From NCBI RefSeq assembly GCF_000761155.1, contig NZ_CP009533.1:4271501-4335500 (forward strand): a DNA stretch of 64,000 bases, in the 5' to 3' direction. Shown piece after piece: positions 48,708 to 59,098 of this stretch (position 1 is its first letter; every line of letters starts with the position of its first letter). The DNA comes from Pseudomonas rhizosphaerae (lineage in GTDB: Bacteria > Pseudomonadota > Gammaproteobacteria > Pseudomonadales > Pseudomonadaceae). Both the position numbers and the translations under genes were made by a program. The notes under the pieces were generated by a model that made no database searches, had not been told where the DNA came from, and saw nothing but the letters and a program-made list of their open reading frames with translations.

Positions 48708-50447
48708 TCAGTCGTCGGTCTGGATACGCCCGATCAGGGCGCCTGCCTCGAAGTAGTCACCGGCTTGCTGGCCAATCTGCACGCGACCTGCACAGGGCGC
48801 CAGCACCGAGGTTTCCATCTTCATCGCTTCCACCACGGCCACCACCTGCCCGCTGGAAACGTCGGCACCGTCTTCCACTACCCAGGTGTGCAGGTTACCC
48901 GCCACTGGAGTAAGCAGCGCCTGGGCGTCCACCTCTGCCGCAGCCGAAGCTTGTGCCTGGGCAGCGGGTGCCGCGTCCAGGCTCATGCCACGCAGCAATG
49001 CAGCAGGTAGACCAAGCGCGTGGCGCTTGCCGTCGATCTCGACGAAGGTGCGCAGGATGTCCGCGTCGGCCACCGGTTCAGCCCGCGGCGCCAGGGTGAT
49101 GGATTCGGCGAAGTCGGTTTCGATCCAGCGCGTGTGCACGGCGAAGCGCTCGGGGGCGGTGAAATCCGCGTGATCCATCACGGCGCGATGAAACGGCAGC
49201 ACCGAGGCGATGCCTTTGATGTGAAACTCGGCCAAGGCGCGTCGGGCGCGGGCAATGGCCTGCTCACGGGTGGCGCCGGTGACGATGAGCTTGGCCATCA
49301 TCGAGTCGAAGTGGCTGGGCACGCTCGACCCGCTGACCACACCGCTGTCCAGGCGCACGCCGGGGCCGAATGGCGGAAGGAACTCACCGATCTGGCCGGG
49401 TGTGGGCAGGAAGCCCTTGCCCGGGTCTTCGGCGTTGATGCGGAATTCGAAGCTGTGGCCTCGCGGCACGGGCGTTTCGGTGAACGACAGCGGCAAGCCG
49501 TCGGCGATCCGCAGTTGCTCGATCACCAGGTCCACGCCAGTGGTTTCTTCGGTGACCGGGTGTTCGACCTGCAGGCGCGTGTTCACCTCCAGGAACGACA
49601 GGGTGCCATCCTGGCTGAGCAGGAACTCGACCGTACCGGCACCGACGTACCCGGCCTTGGCGCAGATGTCGCGGGCTGCCTGGTGGATACGCTCGCGCTG
49701 CTGTTCACTGATGAACGGCGCGGGCGCCTCTTCCACCAGCTTCTGGTTGCGGCGTTGTAGGGAGCAGTCGCGCGTGCCCACGACCACGACCTGGCCGTGC
49801 TGGTCGGCCAGGATCTGCGCTTCGATGTGCCGCGGGCGGTCGAGAAACTGTTCGACGTAGCATTCACCGCGGCCGAAGGCGGCCTCGGCCTCGCGTACCG
49901 CCGAGGCGAACAGCTCCGTCACTTCGTCCAGACGCCAGGCGACTTTCATGCCGCGTCCGCCACCGCCGAACGCGGCCTTGATGGCGATCGGCAGGCCGTG
50001 CTGCTCGGCGAAGGCCAGCACCTCCTCGGCGCTTTCCACCGGCCCCGGCGTACCGGCCACCAGAGGTGCACCCACGGCCTGGGCGATCTTGCGGGCTTCG
50101 ACCTTGTCGCCCAACACGTCGATGGTCTCGGGGTTGGGGCCGACCCAGATCAGCCCGGCCTCGATGACCGCGCGGGCGAAATCGGCCCGCTCCGAGAGGA
50201 AGCCATAGCCGGGGTGCACGGCATCGGCGCCGCTGCGCTTGGCCACGGCCAGCAACTTCTCGATGTTCAGGTAGGTTTCGGCAGGTCGCTGGCCGTCGAG
50301 CCCATAGGCTTCGTCGGCGTGGCGCACGTGCAAGGCGTCGATGTCGGCATCGGCATACACCGCCACGCACTGCACGCCGTGGTCGCGGCAGGCACGGGCG
50401 ATGCGCACGGCGATCTCGCCGCGGTTGGCAATCAGGAGCTTTTTCAT
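48708..50447 (-). CDS. Biotin carboxylase fused to biotin carboxyl carrier domain
   Basis: The 579-residue protein has a biotin carboxylase half (1-445): [23 protein letters not shown]-grasp loop [34 protein letters not shown] and [19 protein letters not shown] linker precedes the BCCP domain (about 510-579) with the biotinylation site VEAMKMETS. There is no carboxyltransferase domain. Its ATG overlaps the stop of fused PxpB-PxpC by 4 bp; that neighbour is homologous to the carboxyltransferase part of urea carboxylase. The substrate is unknown; 5-oxoproline or a related amide is a reasonable guess. Confidence 0.9.
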   Translation of the reverse strand: MKKLLIANRGEIAVRIARACRDHGVQCVAVYADADIDALHVRHADEAYGLDGQRPAETYLNIEKLLAVAKRSGADAVHPGYGFLSERADFARAVIEAGLIWVGPNPETIDVLGDKVEARKIAQAVGAPLVAGTPGPVESAEEVLAFAEQHGLPIAIKAAFGGGGRGMKVAWRLDEVTELFASAVREAEAAFGRGECYVEQFLDRPRHIEAQILADQHGQVVVVGTRDCSLQRRNQKLVEEAPAPFISEQQRERIHQAARDICAKAGYVGAGTVEFLLSQDGTLSFLEVNTRLQVEHPVTEETTGVDLVIEQLRIADGLPLSFTETPVPRGHSFEFRINAEDPGKGFLPTPGQIGEFLPPFGPGVRLDSGVVSGSSVPSHFDSMMAKLIVTGATREQAIARARRALAEFHIKGIASVLPFHRAVMDHADFTAPERFAVHTRWIETDFAESITLAPRAEPVADADILRTFVEIDGKRHALGLPAALLRGMSLDAAPAAQAQASAAAEVDAQALLTPVAGNLHTWVVEDGADVSSGQVVAVVEAMKMETSVLAPCAGRVQIGQQAGDYFEAGALIGRIQTDD

Positions 50448-52063
50448 GGAAGTCTTTCCACATCGGCAGGTGAAGAGGGGGCTGGCACGGTGGCGTCTAT
50501 TTCTTCGAAGGGGGCCACCGGGTTGAAGCGAATCCAGGCGTTGACCGGTATCTGTCCTGCCAGATCGAGATGATAGTTGGCGACCACGGCAATCACCGGG
50601 TAGCCGCCGGTCAGCGGGTGGTCGGCGAGGAATAGCACGGGCTGGCCGCTGGCGGGCACCTGGATCGCGCCCACGGCGGTGCCTTCGCTGGGCAGTTCCT
50701 GGTGATTGCTACGCTCCAGCGGCGTTTCACCGGCCAGGCGAATGCCGACGCGGTTGGACTGTGCGGTGACCTGCCACGGCTGGCTGCTCAGGCGCTCGAT
50801 GGCGTCGGCGCTGAACCAGTCGCTGCGCGGGCCCATCAACACATCCAGGGTGACGGTGTCGGCGGTTTTCGGCAGAACGAACGCAGGGGCTTCACTGAGC
50901 GATACGCTGGTGCCGCCCGTTGGCGGCGTGAACCCCAAGTGGTCGCCGGTGGCCAGGGCGGGCGGGCCGACCTGGGCCAGGGTGTCGGTCGACAGGCTGC
51001 CGAGCACCGGCGCCACGTCGAACCCCCCGCGGATCGCCAGGTAGCTGCGCAGCCCGGCGCTGGGCGCGCCCAGGGTGATGGTGTCGCCCGGCGCCAGCTC
51101 GATGGGCCGATAGTTGTCCACAGGCCATTGCAGGCCACTGGCGCTGGTGAGGGTGACCGGGGTCTGTGCGCCGGTGACGGCGATCACCGCGTGGCCATGG
51201 CAGGTGAAGCGCAGGCCGCCGAGCACGGTTTCCACGCAGGCCATGTCCGAGCGGTTGCCGACTGCGCGGTTGGCGGCGCGCAGGGCGCCCAGGTCCAGCG
51301 CGCCGGAGCGGGACACGCCCTGGCCGGTCTGGCCGATGCGCCCAGTGTCCTGCAGTACGCTGTGCAGGCCGGGGCTGAGAATCTTCAGGTACGCACCGCT
51401 CGGCGGCAAGGCCGCGGCGGGCACAGCCGGTGCGGGCAGGCCGCTTGCAGGCAGAGGCCCGGCATCGACGAAACGCACCTTGTAACCGGGCCGCAACAGC
51501 GCCGGTTCGGCGCGCTCCAGGTCCCACATCTGCAAAGGCGTAACGCCGATGATCTGCCAGCCACCGGGGCTGGCCTTGGGGTAGATGCCACTGAATTCAC
51601 CTGCCAGCGCCACGGCACCCGCAGGGATGCGCGTGCGCGGTGTCTTCCGGCGCGGCACCTGGAATCCGGCACCGCCGGTCAGGTAGCCGAAGCCAGGGGC
51701 GAAGCCACAAAAGGCGACGCTGTAGTCGTGGGCGGTGTGGCGGCCTATCACTTCCTCACGGCTGATCTGCAACAGCGCGGCCACCTCGTCGAGGTCCTCG
51801 CCGTTGTAGTGCACCGGGATCTCCACCCGCCGCTGCTCGACGGCACGGCGCTGGCTGGCATCGCGCCGGGCCAGTTGATCGACCAGCGCCTGGCGAGTGA
51901 TGGCGCTGGGACGGAACTGGATCAGCAGCGTCCGCGCGGCCGGAATGATTTCTTCCACGCCGGCGATCGGTTCGGCGCTCAAGGCATCGAACAGAGCCAG
52001 GGTCTGCTCGAGGTCGTCGAGCTCGACCAGCAGGGTGTCCAGGTTGACCGGTAGAAAACGCAC
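50444..52063 (-). CDS. Fused PxpB-PxpC 5-oxoprolinase subunits (KipI-KipA)
   Basis: The 539-residue protein joins a KipI/PxpB domain (1-215: [54 protein letters not shown]) to a KipA/PxpC domain (about 225-530: [80 protein letters not shown]). With PxpA these subunits open 5-oxoproline to glutamate using ATP. Fusion is common. The gene lies 9 bp after DUF1445 and overlaps the biotin carboxylase gene. Confidence 0.92.
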   Translation of the reverse strand: MRFLPVNLDTLLVELDDLEQTLALFDALSAEPIAGVEEIIPAARTLLIQFRPSAITRQALVDQLARRDASQRRAVEQRRVEIPVHYNGEDLDEVAALLQISREEVIGRHTAHDYSVAFCGFAPGFGYLTGGAGFQVPRRKTPRTRIPAGAVALAGEFSGIYPKASPGGWQIIGVTPLQMWDLERAEPALLRPGYKVRFVDAGPLPASGLPAPAVPAAALPPSGAYLKILSPGLHSVLQDTGRIGQTGQGVSRSGALDLGALRAANRAVGNRSDMACVETVLGGLRFTCHGHAVIAVTGAQTPVTLTSASGLQWPVDNYRPIELAPGDTITLGAPSAGLRSYLAIRGGFDVAPVLGSLSTDTLAQVGPPALATGDHLGFTPPTGGTSVSLSEAPAFVLPKTADTVTLDVLMGPRSDWFSADAIERLSSQPWQVTAQSNRVGIRLAGETPLERSNHQELPSEGTAVGAIQVPASGQPVLFLADHPLTGGYPVIAVVANYHLDLAGQIPVNAWIRFNPVAPFEEIDATVPAPSSPADVERLP

Positions 52064-52072
52064 GGCAATCTC

Positions 52073-52879
52073 CTAGACGTGGTACGTGCTGTCTGGCACG
52101 TCAGTGATGAACATATGGCCCGGCGAATGGGTGATGGCGAACGGCACTCCCGAGGCCATGACCGCTGCCTGGGGCGTGACACCACAGGCCCAGAACACCG
52201 GTACTTCGCCCGGTTCGATGCGCACGGCGTCGCCGAAGTCGGGACGGGCCAGATCGGCGATGCCCAGCAGCGCCGGATCGCCCACGTGCACCGGCGCGCC
52301 ATGCACCGAGGGATAGCGGGCGGTGATGGTGCAGGCTTCCGCCACCCGGTCGGCGCGGATAGGGCGCATGGACACCACCATGTCACCGCGCAGCCGCCCG
52401 GCAGGGCGGCAGGCACGGTTGCTCAGGTACATCGGCACGTTGCTGCCATCGGCGATGTGCCGGACTTCGATGCCCGCTTCCTGCAGCGCGGTTTCGAAGG
52501 TGAAGCTGCAACCGATGAGAAAGGTCACCATGTCGTCGTGCTCGGCCCAGGCGTGGCGGGCGTCGCTGACTTCTTCGACCAATTGGCCGTTGCGCCAGAC
52601 ACGGTACAGGGGCAGGTCGGTGCGCAGGTCTGCGCCCTCGGCCAGTACGGTGTGCGGGCTGCCGGCATCGGTGACGTCGAGAATGGGGCAGGCTTTTGGA
52701 TTGCGCTGGGCGTACAGCAGAAAATCATAGGCCCAGTCGCGGGGCAGGGCGATCAGGTTGGCCTGGGTCATGCCTGGGGCGATGCCGGCGGAAGGCGCCA
52801 CCCGCCCGCCGCGGTAGTCGGCGCGGGCTGCCCGAGCGGCTTCGATGGCGCTCTTCGCCGCGCGTTCGAGTGCGCTCAT
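52073..52879 (-). CDS. DUF1445-family protein (putative D-glutamate cyclase/hydro-lyase)
   Basis: The 268-residue protein shows [60 protein letters not shown] and [20 protein letters not shown], all typical of DUF1445. The mammalian homologue converts D-glutamate to 5-oxo-D-proline; bacterial members are labelled putative hydro-lyases. Position between pxpA (4-bp overlap) and pxpBC fits a role in making or handling 5-oxoproline. The ATG at 52879 forms the overlap; longer frames are rejected. Confidence 0.88.
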   Translation of the reverse strand: MSALERAAKSAIEAARAARADYRGGRVAPSAGIAPGMTQANLIALPRDWAYDFLLYAQRNPKACPILDVTDAGSPHTVLAEGADLRTDLPLYRVWRNGQLVEEVSDARHAWAEHDDMVTFLIGCSFTFETALQEAGIEVRHIADGSNVPMYLSNRACRPAGRLRGDMVVSMRPIRADRVAEACTITARYPSVHGAPVHVGDPALLGIADLARPDFGDAVRIEPGEVPVFWACGVTPQAAVMASGVPFAITHSPGHMFITDVPDSTYHV

Positions 52880-53646
52880 GGTCGGCCTCCGGCAAACGGC
52901 TGCAGTTGCATGTTCGCCTGCTCCAGCACGCGCCGCAGTTCGCGGGCCATGGCCACGGCGGCCGGGCTGTCGCCGTGCACGCAAATGGAGTCGGCCTGGA
53001 TGCGGGTGATGCTGCCGTCGATGGCCTCAAGGGTGCCTTCCTCGACCAGGCGCAGCATGCGTTGGCCGATCAGTTGCGGATCGTGCAGCACGGCACCGGG
53101 CTCGCGACGCGACACCAAGGTGCCTTCAGGCGTGTAGGCGCGATCGGCGAAGGCTTCGGCGACGCACGTCAGGCCTTCTTCACGGGCCAGTTCGATCAGG
53201 CTCGAACCGGCCAGGGCCACCAGTACCAGGCCAGGGTCGACCACGCGGATCGCGGCGATCACGGCCAGCGCCTGGCGGCGATCGTGGGCGATGGTGTTGT
53301 ACAGGGCGCCATGGGGCTTGACGTAGCTGACGCAGGTGCCCGCGGCCTGGGCCAGACCCTGCAGCGCGCCGATCTGGTAGATAACGTCGGCGGTCAGCTC
53401 GTCGCTGGCCACGTCCATGTTGCGCCGACCGAAACCGACCTTGTCCGGGTAGGACACATGGGCGCCGATGCTGACCTGCCTGGCCGCAGCCGCCTTGAGG
53501 GTGCGCAGGATGCCGGCCGGATCGCCCGCATGGAAGCCGCAGGCGACATTGGCGCTGGTCACGATGTCGAGCATGGCGTCATCGTCGCCCATGCTCCAGG
53601 CGCCGAAGCTTTCACCCAGGTCGCTGTTGATATCTATCGTTGGCAT
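52876..53646 (-). CDS. pxpA: 5-Oxoprolinase subunit PxpA
   Basis: The 256-residue LamB/YcsF-family protein shows [50 protein letters not shown] and [19 protein letters not shown]. It acts with PxpB and PxpC on 5-oxoproline. The ATG at 53646 gives the family start [11 protein letters not shown] with GGAGC upstream. It is 26 bp after the transporter gene. Confidence 0.95.
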   Translation of the reverse strand: MPTIDINSDLGESFGAWSMGDDDAMLDIVTSANVACGFHAGDPAGILRTLKAAAARQVSIGAHVSYPDKVGFGRRNMDVASDELTADVIYQIGALQGLAQAAGTCVSYVKPHGALYNTIAHDRRQALAVIAAIRVVDPGLVLVALAGSSLIELAREEGLTCVAEAFADRAYTPEGTLVSRREPGAVLHDPQLIGQRMLRLVEEGTLEAIDGSITRIQADSICVHGDSPAAVAMARELRRVLEQANMQLQPFAGGRP

Positions 53647-53672
53647 TGCAAGAGCTCCTTTGGCGCGGGGCC

Positions 53673-54920
53673 TCAAACGATCTTCAGGAAGGCGAAGATC
53701 GGCCCGATGGATTTGATTGCCATGTACCAGGTCAGCAAGCAGGTCAGCGCACCCAGCACTAGCAACCAGCGCGGGTAATGGTAGCCGCCCATGAGGTCGG
53801 ACCGGCGCCAGCCCACATAGATGAAGATGCTCAAACCGATGGGCAGGATCAAACCATTGAAGCCGCCCGCGAACAGCAGCAGCGCAGCAGGGGCGGTGCC
53901 CATCAGCACGTAAATGAGCAGCGACACCGCGATGAATACGGTGGTGGCATGGTTGCGCGCTCGCTCGGTGATGTCAGGCGAGAACACTGTGATGAAGGAA
54001 ATGGACGTATAGGCGGCACCGATCACGCTGGTGATCGCGGCGGCCCAGAGAATCAGACCGAAGATGCGCAGGCCAAACTGTCCGGCGGTTGCCTGGAAGG
54101 CCTGCGCCGCAGGGTTGGCACCCTGGCCCGAGGTGTCGATGGCCACGCCGCTGGCGACCACGCCAAGGATGGCGAGAAACAAGATGTAGCGCATCAGGCC
54201 GGTGACCATGATGCCGCTCAAGGCTGCCTTGTTCACGGCCTGGAGGTTTTCAATCCCGGTGGTGCCACGGTCCAGAAGGCGGTGCGCCCCGGCATAGGTG
54301 ATGTAGCCACCCACCGTGCCACCGACGATGGTGGTGATGATGGCGAAATCCACTGTGTCGGGCAGTACGGTCTGGTACAGCGCCTGGCCCAGTGGAGGGT
54401 TGGAGGCGAAGGCAACGAACAGGGTCATGCCAATCATCACCAGGCCCAGCACGACGATCATCCGGTCGACCGCCAGGCCAGCACGGCGCGACATGAAGAT
54501 GCCGATGGCCAGCAGTGCACTCAGGGCACCGCCCCATTTGGGGTCCAGCCCCATCAGCGCATTCAGGCCCAGCCCGGCGCCGGCAATGTTGCCGACGTTG
54601 AACACCACGCCGCCGAAAATCACCAGTACCGCCAGCAGGTAGCCGCTGCCGGGGATCGCTTTGTTGGCCACATCCGCCGCGCGCATGCGCGTCAGTGTGA
54701 CGATCCGCCAGATATTGAGCTGGACCACGAAGTCGATGAGGATCGAAGCCAGGATGCCGAACGCGAACGCCGCGCCCATCTTGGCCGTGAAGGTTGCGGT
54801 CTGGGTGATGAAGCCTGGGCCGATGGCCGAGGTGGCCATCATGAAGATCGCGGCAATCAGGGAAGAGCGACGCGCCTTAGTGAAATCCTTGGCGGTCTGT
54901 GTCACGGCTGTGTGTGTCAC
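53673..54920 (-). CDS. NRAMP-fold transporter lacking metal-binding motifs
   Basis: The 415-residue inner-membrane protein has about eleven helices and NRAMP-superfamily character, with [20 protein letters not shown] in TM1. The metal-binding DPGN of TM1 is replaced by TAKM, and the MPHN of TM6 by GGYI (within [17 protein letters not shown]). It is therefore unlikely to carry Mn2+ or Fe2+. As first gene of the pxp operon it probably imports 5-oxoproline, D-glutamate or a similar anion. The GTG at 54920 has AGGAACG upstream. Confidence 0.82.
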   Translation of the reverse strand: MTHTAVTQTAKDFTKARRSSLIAAIFMMATSAIGPGFITQTATFTAKMGAAFAFGILASILIDFVVQLNIWRIVTLTRMRAADVANKAIPGSGYLLAVLVIFGGVVFNVGNIAGAGLGLNALMGLDPKWGGALSALLAIGIFMSRRAGLAVDRMIVVLGLVMIGMTLFVAFASNPPLGQALYQTVLPDTVDFAIITTIVGGTVGGYITYAGAHRLLDRGTTGIENLQAVNKAALSGIMVTGLMRYILFLAILGVVASGVAIDTSGQGANPAAQAFQATAGQFGLRIFGLILWAAAITSVIGAAYTSISFITVFSPDITERARNHATTVFIAVSLLIYVLMGTAPAALLLFAGGFNGLILPIGLSIFIYVGWRRSDLMGGYHYPRWLLVLGALTCLLTWYMAIKSIGPIFAFLKIV

Positions 54921-55014
54921 GGCATCGTTCCTGCGATGGGGGATGCAGGTGGTAGAGCAATCAACATGCCAACGCCGGGATAACAGGCCGAGAGTGTTGA
55001 TCTGCATGGCTTGG

Positions 55015-55027
55015 ATTGTTCAACAAT
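55015..55027. promoter_or_regulatory. Candidate GntR operator between divergent genes
   Basis: ATTGTTCAACAAT is a perfect 13-bp palindrome in the 254-bp gap between the transporter and the GntR gene. A looser pair, GTAAC and GTTAC, occurs at about 55061-55087. FadR-subfamily regulators bind short palindromes of this size. Confidence 0.35.
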
Positions 55028-55174
55028 AAATACAGATATGACCCACAATGTGCACCACTTTGTAACGTTTCTGGGTCCCGCTGTTACTTAATGATGCACC
55101 GAGGCCGCGTGGGTCTTGCCTGAGACCGGCCTGTGATGGAACATCGCCGGGACTCTTTTCCACCAGGACCGAAC

Positions 55175-55840
55175 ATGAACGACACCTCGCTGTGCCCCCC
55201 TCGTTCGCTGGGTGAATCCATCACCCAGGAGATTCGCAGAATGCTGGTGGAAGGCGAGTTGGTCCCCGGCCAGCGCTTGTCAGAGGCCGCGCTGGCGGAA
55301 ACCCTGCAGATCTCGCGCAACACCTTGCGCGAGGCCTTCAGGGGCCTGACCCGTGAAGGTTTGCTCAAGCACGAGCCGAACCGCGGGGTGACCGTGGCGG
55401 TGCCGGACATGGCCTCGATCATCGACATCTACCGGGTCCGTCGCTTCATCGAGTGCCAGGCCCTTGCCCAGGGCTATCCGTTGCACCCCGGCACCCTGCG
55501 CATGCGCGAAGCGGTCGCCATGGGCCAGCAAGCCAGCGAGGCGAAGGACTGGAAAGCCGTGGGCACGGCCAACATGATGTTCCACAAGGCGGTGGTGGAG
55601 TTGGCCGACAGCCCCCGGTTGGAGGCGTTCTACGCGCAGATCTCGGCCGAGTTGCGACTGGCGTTCGGCCTGCTCGATGACCCGCGGTTTCTGCACATGC
55701 CCTACCTGGACATGAACGGCTCCATCCTGCACTGCCTGGAAGAGGGGCGTGCCGAGGAGGCCACGCAGTTGCTTGAAGCGTACCTGGTGCGCTCGGAACG
55801 CACCGTGCTCGCGGCATACGAGCGCAGCACCCGGCGATAG
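55175..55840 (+). CDS. GntR-family (FadR subfamily) regulator
   Basis: The 221-residue protein has the GntR winged helix ITQEIRRMLVEGELVPGQRL and AETLQISRNTLREAFRGLTR, then an FCD ligand-binding domain with metal-type histidines (FHKAVVELADSPRL, GSILHCLEEGRAEEA). It is divergent from the 5-oxoproline-type operon and is its likely regulator. The ATG at 55175 has CCAGGACC upstream. Confidence 0.9.
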   Translation: MNDTSLCPPRSLGESITQEIRRMLVEGELVPGQRLSEAALAETLQISRNTLREAFRGLTREGLLKHEPNRGVTVAVPDMASIIDIYRVRRFIECQALAQGYPLHPGTLRMREAVAMGQQASEAKDWKAVGTANMMFHKAVVELADSPRLEAFYAQISAELRLAFGLLDDPRFLHMPYLDMNGSILHCLEEGRAEEATQLLEAYLVRSERTVLAAYERSTRR

Positions 55841-56010
55841 CCTCAAGGTCGATGATCGCGTCATGGCGATTCCGCTCGCGATGGCTGGATACGCCGTTGG
55901 TCTTGCCGTGAAAACTCCCTTGTCACCCCGCGTTCGAAATGATCGGGAAGGCGCTTGCGAGGTGGCAATCGAACCGGGGCAAGCGGGTATCGACAAGGAA
56001 TCAATCAGCA

Positions 56011-56571
56011 ATGAGTGGCATCCTCCAACTTGAAAGTGCGCGACTGATCCTGCGTCAGTGGCGTGACAGCGATTTGCCCGCGTTCGCCGACCTGTGCGCC
56101 GATCCGCGGGTCATGCGTTACTTTCCCGAAACCCTGGGGCGCTTGCAGAGCGCCGAAGTGATCGGTCGCGCACGCGGTCATTTCGCCGAACTGGGCTACG
56201 GCCTGTGGGCGCTGGAGCGCAAGGACAGCGGGCAGTTCATTGGCTTCACCGGTTTGGGGCAGGTGGGGTTCGATGCGCCTTTCGCCCCGGCCACCGAGAT
56301 CGGCTGGCGCCTGGCCTACGAGCACTGGGGCCTGGGTTTCGCCAGCGAAGCGGCCTGGACCTGCCTGGCGTGTGCCTTCGACAGGCTGGGGCTGGAGGAG
56401 ATCGTGGCGTTCACTGCGGTGGCGAACGTGTCGTCGGAAAAGGTGATGCAATCCATCGGCATGCTGCGCGACCTCGACGGCGACTTCGACCACCCCAACC
56501 TGCCAGGGCACGAGTTGCAGCGGCACATGCTGTACCGCATCACCAAGGACCAGTGGCAGCATAACCGGTAG
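56011..56571 (+). CDS. GNAT-family N-acetyltransferase, RimJ/RimL type
   Basis: The 186-residue protein shows LESARLILRQWRDSDLPAFA, PRVMRYFPETLGR, YGLWALERKDSGQFIGFTGL, EIGWRLAYEHWGLGFASEAA and ANVSSEKVMQSIGM, the pattern of Acetyltransf_3 proteins. The acceptor is unknown. The ATG at 56011 fits the family; AAGGA lies upstream. The 170 bp before it hold no gene I can support. A palindromic repeat begins inside its stop codon. Confidence 0.85.
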   Translation: MSGILQLESARLILRQWRDSDLPAFADLCADPRVMRYFPETLGRLQSAEVIGRARGHFAELGYGLWALERKDSGQFIGFTGLGQVGFDAPFAPATEIGWRLAYEHWGLGFASEAAWTCLACAFDRLGLEEIVAFTAVANVSSEKVMQSIGMLRDLDGDFDHPNLPGHELQRHMLYRITKDQWQHNR

Positions 56572-56629
56572 GAGCGGCCAGTGGCCGCGAAGGGCGCGTT
56601 GCCTTTTCGCGGCCGATGACCGCTCCTAC
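56568..56629. repeat. Inverted repeat at the end of the acetyltransferase gene
   Basis: GTAGGAGCGGCCAGTGGCCG and its near-complement at the right end enclose a short loop. It belongs to the family also at 615-705 and 60594-60658. It starts at the TAG stop of the upstream gene and probably ends its transcript. Confidence 0.75.
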
Positions 56630-56698
56630 AGGTGTCCGCTATCATTGCGCCCATTTGGTCCTGCCTATGTGGGTACTGCCTGTGCCGAGGAATTTTGA

Positions 56699-57568
56699 AT
56701 GAGCCATGTGTTGGACGATCTGGTCGAGCTGCTGAGCCTGGAACCCATTGAAGAAAACCTGTTCCGCGGTCGCAGCCAGGATCTGGGCTTTCGGCAGCTG
56801 TTCGGCGGCCAGGTGCTCGGCCAGTCGTTGTCGGCCGCCAGCCAGACGGTCGAGCCCGATCGCCACGTGCATTCGTTGCATGGCTACTTCCTGCGCCCCG
56901 GCGATGCGCAATTACCCGTGGTGTACATGGTCGACAGGGTGCGTGACGGGGGCAGCTTCAGCACCCGCCGGGTTACGGCGGTGCAGAAGGGCCAGCCCAT
57001 CTTCACCGGCACCACCTCGTTCCAGTATGACGAAGAGGGCTTCGCCCACCAGAGCGCGATGCCCGACGTGGTCGGTCCGGAAAACCTGCCCACCGAGCTT
57101 GAGCTGATGCAGCAGGTCGCCCATCTGATCCCTGCGCACATGCGCGACAAACTGCTGTGCGCCAAGCCCATCGAGATGCGTCCGGTGGCCGAGCGTGACC
57201 CGTACAACCCGTCACCGACCGACCCGATCAAGTACATCTGGTTTCGCGCCGACGGTGCCTTGGCGCAGACCCCGGCCTTGCACAAATACGTCATGGCCTA
57301 CGCCTCCGACTTCAACCTGCTGACCACCTCGCTGTTGCCCCATGGCAAATCGGTGTGGCACCCCGACATGCAGATCGCCAGCCTCGACCACTCGCTGTGG
57401 TTCCACGGCAACCTGGTGGCTGACGACTGGCTGCTATATGCGCTGGACAGCCCCTGGGCGGGCAATGCGCGGGGCTTTGCCCGCGGCAGCGTGTACAACC
57501 GCGCCGGCCAGTTGGTGGCATCCTCGGCCCAGGAAGGTCTGATCCGTCATCGGCAGGACTGGTCATGA
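56699..57568 (+). CDS. tesB: Acyl-CoA thioesterase II
   Basis: The 289-residue double-hotdog enzyme hydrolyses medium- and long-chain acyl-CoA. It shows FRGRSQDLGFRQLFGGQVLG, VHSLHGYFLRPGD, DRVRDGGSFSTRRVTAVQ, YVMAYASDFNLLTTSLLPHG, MQIASLDHSLWFHG and the C-terminal NRAGQLVASSAQEGLIRH. It overlaps the HAD gene by 4 bp (ATGA), so the two are translationally coupled. Confidence 0.95.
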   Translation: MSHVLDDLVELLSLEPIEENLFRGRSQDLGFRQLFGGQVLGQSLSAASQTVEPDRHVHSLHGYFLRPGDAQLPVVYMVDRVRDGGSFSTRRVTAVQKGQPIFTGTTSFQYDEEGFAHQSAMPDVVGPENLPTELELMQQVAHLIPAHMRDKLLCAKPIEMRPVAERDPYNPSPTDPIKYIWFRADGALAQTPALHKYVMAYASDFNLLTTSLLPHGKSVWHPDMQIASLDHSLWFHGNLVADDWLLYALDSPWAGNARGFARGSVYNRAGQLVASSAQEGLIRHRQDWS

Positions 57569-58152
57569 GCCTGGCCCATGTTCGTCACTGGGTGTTCGAT
57601 CTGGACGGCACCCTGACCGTAGCCGTGCACGACTTCGCCGCCATCCGCCGCCATCTGGAGATTCCGCCCGAGGCCGACATCCTCAGCCACCTGGCTGCCT
57701 TGCCGGCCCACGAGTCGAAAGCCAAGCACGCCTGGTTGCTCGAACACGAGCGTGCCCTAGCCGTGGCCTCGACGGCGGCGCCTGGAGCGGTGGAGCTGGT
57801 GCGTGAACTGGCCGGTCGTGGTCATCGCCTGGGAATTCTCACCCGCAATGCGCGAGAGCTGGCACACATCAGCCTGCAAGCAATCGGCATTGCCGACTGT
57901 TTCCAGCCGAACGACGTGCTGGGCCGCGACGAAGCCGCGCACAAGCCCGACCCGGCCGGTCTGCTGCACTTGGCCGGTGCCTGGCACGTGCGCCATCCGG
58001 ACATGGTCATGGTGGGCGATCATCAAATGGATTTGCAGGCAGGCCGAGCGGCCGGTACCGCCACGGTGCTGGTGAACCAGCCGGAGAACCTCTGGCCGGA
58101 GCTGGCGGACTGGCACGCGCCGGATTGCACGGACCTGCGCAAACTGATCTGA
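57565..58152 (+). CDS. HAD-superfamily hydrolase
   Basis: The 195-residue protein shows HAD motif I WVFDLDGTLT, motif II LGILTRNARE, the lysine of motif III in AAHKPDPAGLLHLAG and motif IV MVMVGDHQMDLQAGRAAGTA. It resembles the phosphoglycolate phosphatase-like group. The substrate is unknown. Coupling to tesB suggests a related role but does not define it. Confidence 0.9.
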   Translation: MSLAHVRHWVFDLDGTLTVAVHDFAAIRRHLEIPPEADILSHLAALPAHESKAKHAWLLEHERALAVASTAAPGAVELVRELAGRGHRLGILTRNARELAHISLQAIGIADCFQPNDVLGRDEAAHKPDPAGLLHLAGAWHVRHPDMVMVGDHQMDLQAGRAAGTATVLVNQPENLWPELADWHAPDCTDLRKLI

Positions 58153-58158
58153 ATCGCT

Positions 58159-58182
58159 CGCCACCCGCGTTGGCGGGTGGCG
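58159..58182. terminator. Hairpin between convergent HAD and zinc peptidase genes
   Basis: A perfect ten-pair stem (CGCCACCCGC with GCGGGTGGCG) closes a GTTG tetraloop. There is no T-tract on either side, so it may act as a bidirectional end with help from Rho. Confidence 0.5.
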
Positions 58183-58210
58183 GTCGGCAATACGTTCAGA
58201 GGCTCTGAAA

Positions 58211-59098
58211 TCAGAGGCTCTTGGCGCCGAACGTATCGCACTGGTCGATCTGGCCCTGGGCAAACCCTGCCTTGAACCAGCGCACGCGCTGCGCCGAGGT
58301 GCCGTGGGTGAACGAATCCGGCACCACACGGCCCTGACCCTGCTGTTGCAGGCGGTCGTCACCGATGGCGTTGGCCGCGTTCAGGGCTTCTTCAATGTCC
58401 CCCGGCTCCAGCCAGTTCAGGCGCTTCTGCCCGTTGAACGCCCAAACCCCGGCGAAGCAGTCGGCCTGCAGTTCCTGACGCACCAGCAAGCCATTGGCGC
58501 CTTCCATGCGCTGGCCACTCTGGCGCGCTTTCTGGACCTGGTCCGACACGCCCAACAGGGTCTGTACGTGGTGGCCTACTTCGTGAGCGATCACATAGGC
58601 CTGGGCGAAATCACCTGCGGCGCCGAAACGCTGCGACATTTCACGGAAGAACGCCATGTCCAGGTACACCTGCTGGTCGGCCGGGCAGTAGAACGGTCCG
58701 CTGGCCGCCGTGGCGTGGCCGCAGGCCGACTGCACCTGGCCGCTGAACAGCACCAGTTTCGGCTCCTTGTAGGTCTGCCCGCCTTGCTGGAAGATCTGCT
58801 TCCAGGTGTCCTCGGTGTCGCCCAGTACCGTGCTGACGAATTCGGCCTGCTCGTCATTGGCCGGTGGCGCCTTGCGTTGGCTGGTGTCCACCGGCGCCGC
58901 CTGCTGGCCCTGGCCGGTCAGTTCGCCCAGGATCTGCATGGGGTCCTGGCCGGTCAGCAGGCCGAAGCCAACGATCAGCACCACCGCGGTCAGGCTCAGG
59001 CCCTTGCCGCCCATGCGCATCCCGCCGCCGCCACTGCCGCCACCGTCACCGCGGGCATCCACGACATTATCGCTGCGTCGGCCTTTCTTCCATAACAT
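58211..59098 (-). CDS. ypfJ: Neutral zinc metallopeptidase, YpfJ family
   Basis: The 295-residue membrane-anchored protein has a glycine-rich N-terminus (GDGGGSGGGG), one membrane helix (LSLTAVVLIVGFGLLTG) and a periplasmic peptidase domain. The zinc motif is HEVGHH in AYVIAHEVGHHVQTLLGVSD, with a downstream Glu/Asp region RQELQADCFAGVWA. Four cysteines may form disulphides. The YpfJ/KPN_02809 family has no established substrate. Confidence 0.9.
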   Translation of the reverse strand: MLWKKGRRSDNVVDARGDGGGSGGGGMRMGGKGLSLTAVVLIVGFGLLTGQDPMQILGELTGQGQQAAPVDTSQRKAPPANDEQAEFVSTVLGDTEDTWKQIFQQGGQTYKEPKLVLFSGQVQSACGHATAASGPFYCPADQQVYLDMAFFREMSQRFGAAGDFAQAYVIAHEVGHHVQTLLGVSDQVQKARQSGQRMEGANGLLVRQELQADCFAGVWAFNGQKRLNWLEPGDIEEALNAANAIGDDRLQQQGQGRVVPDSFTHGTSAQRVRWFKAGFAQGQIDQCDTFGAKSL

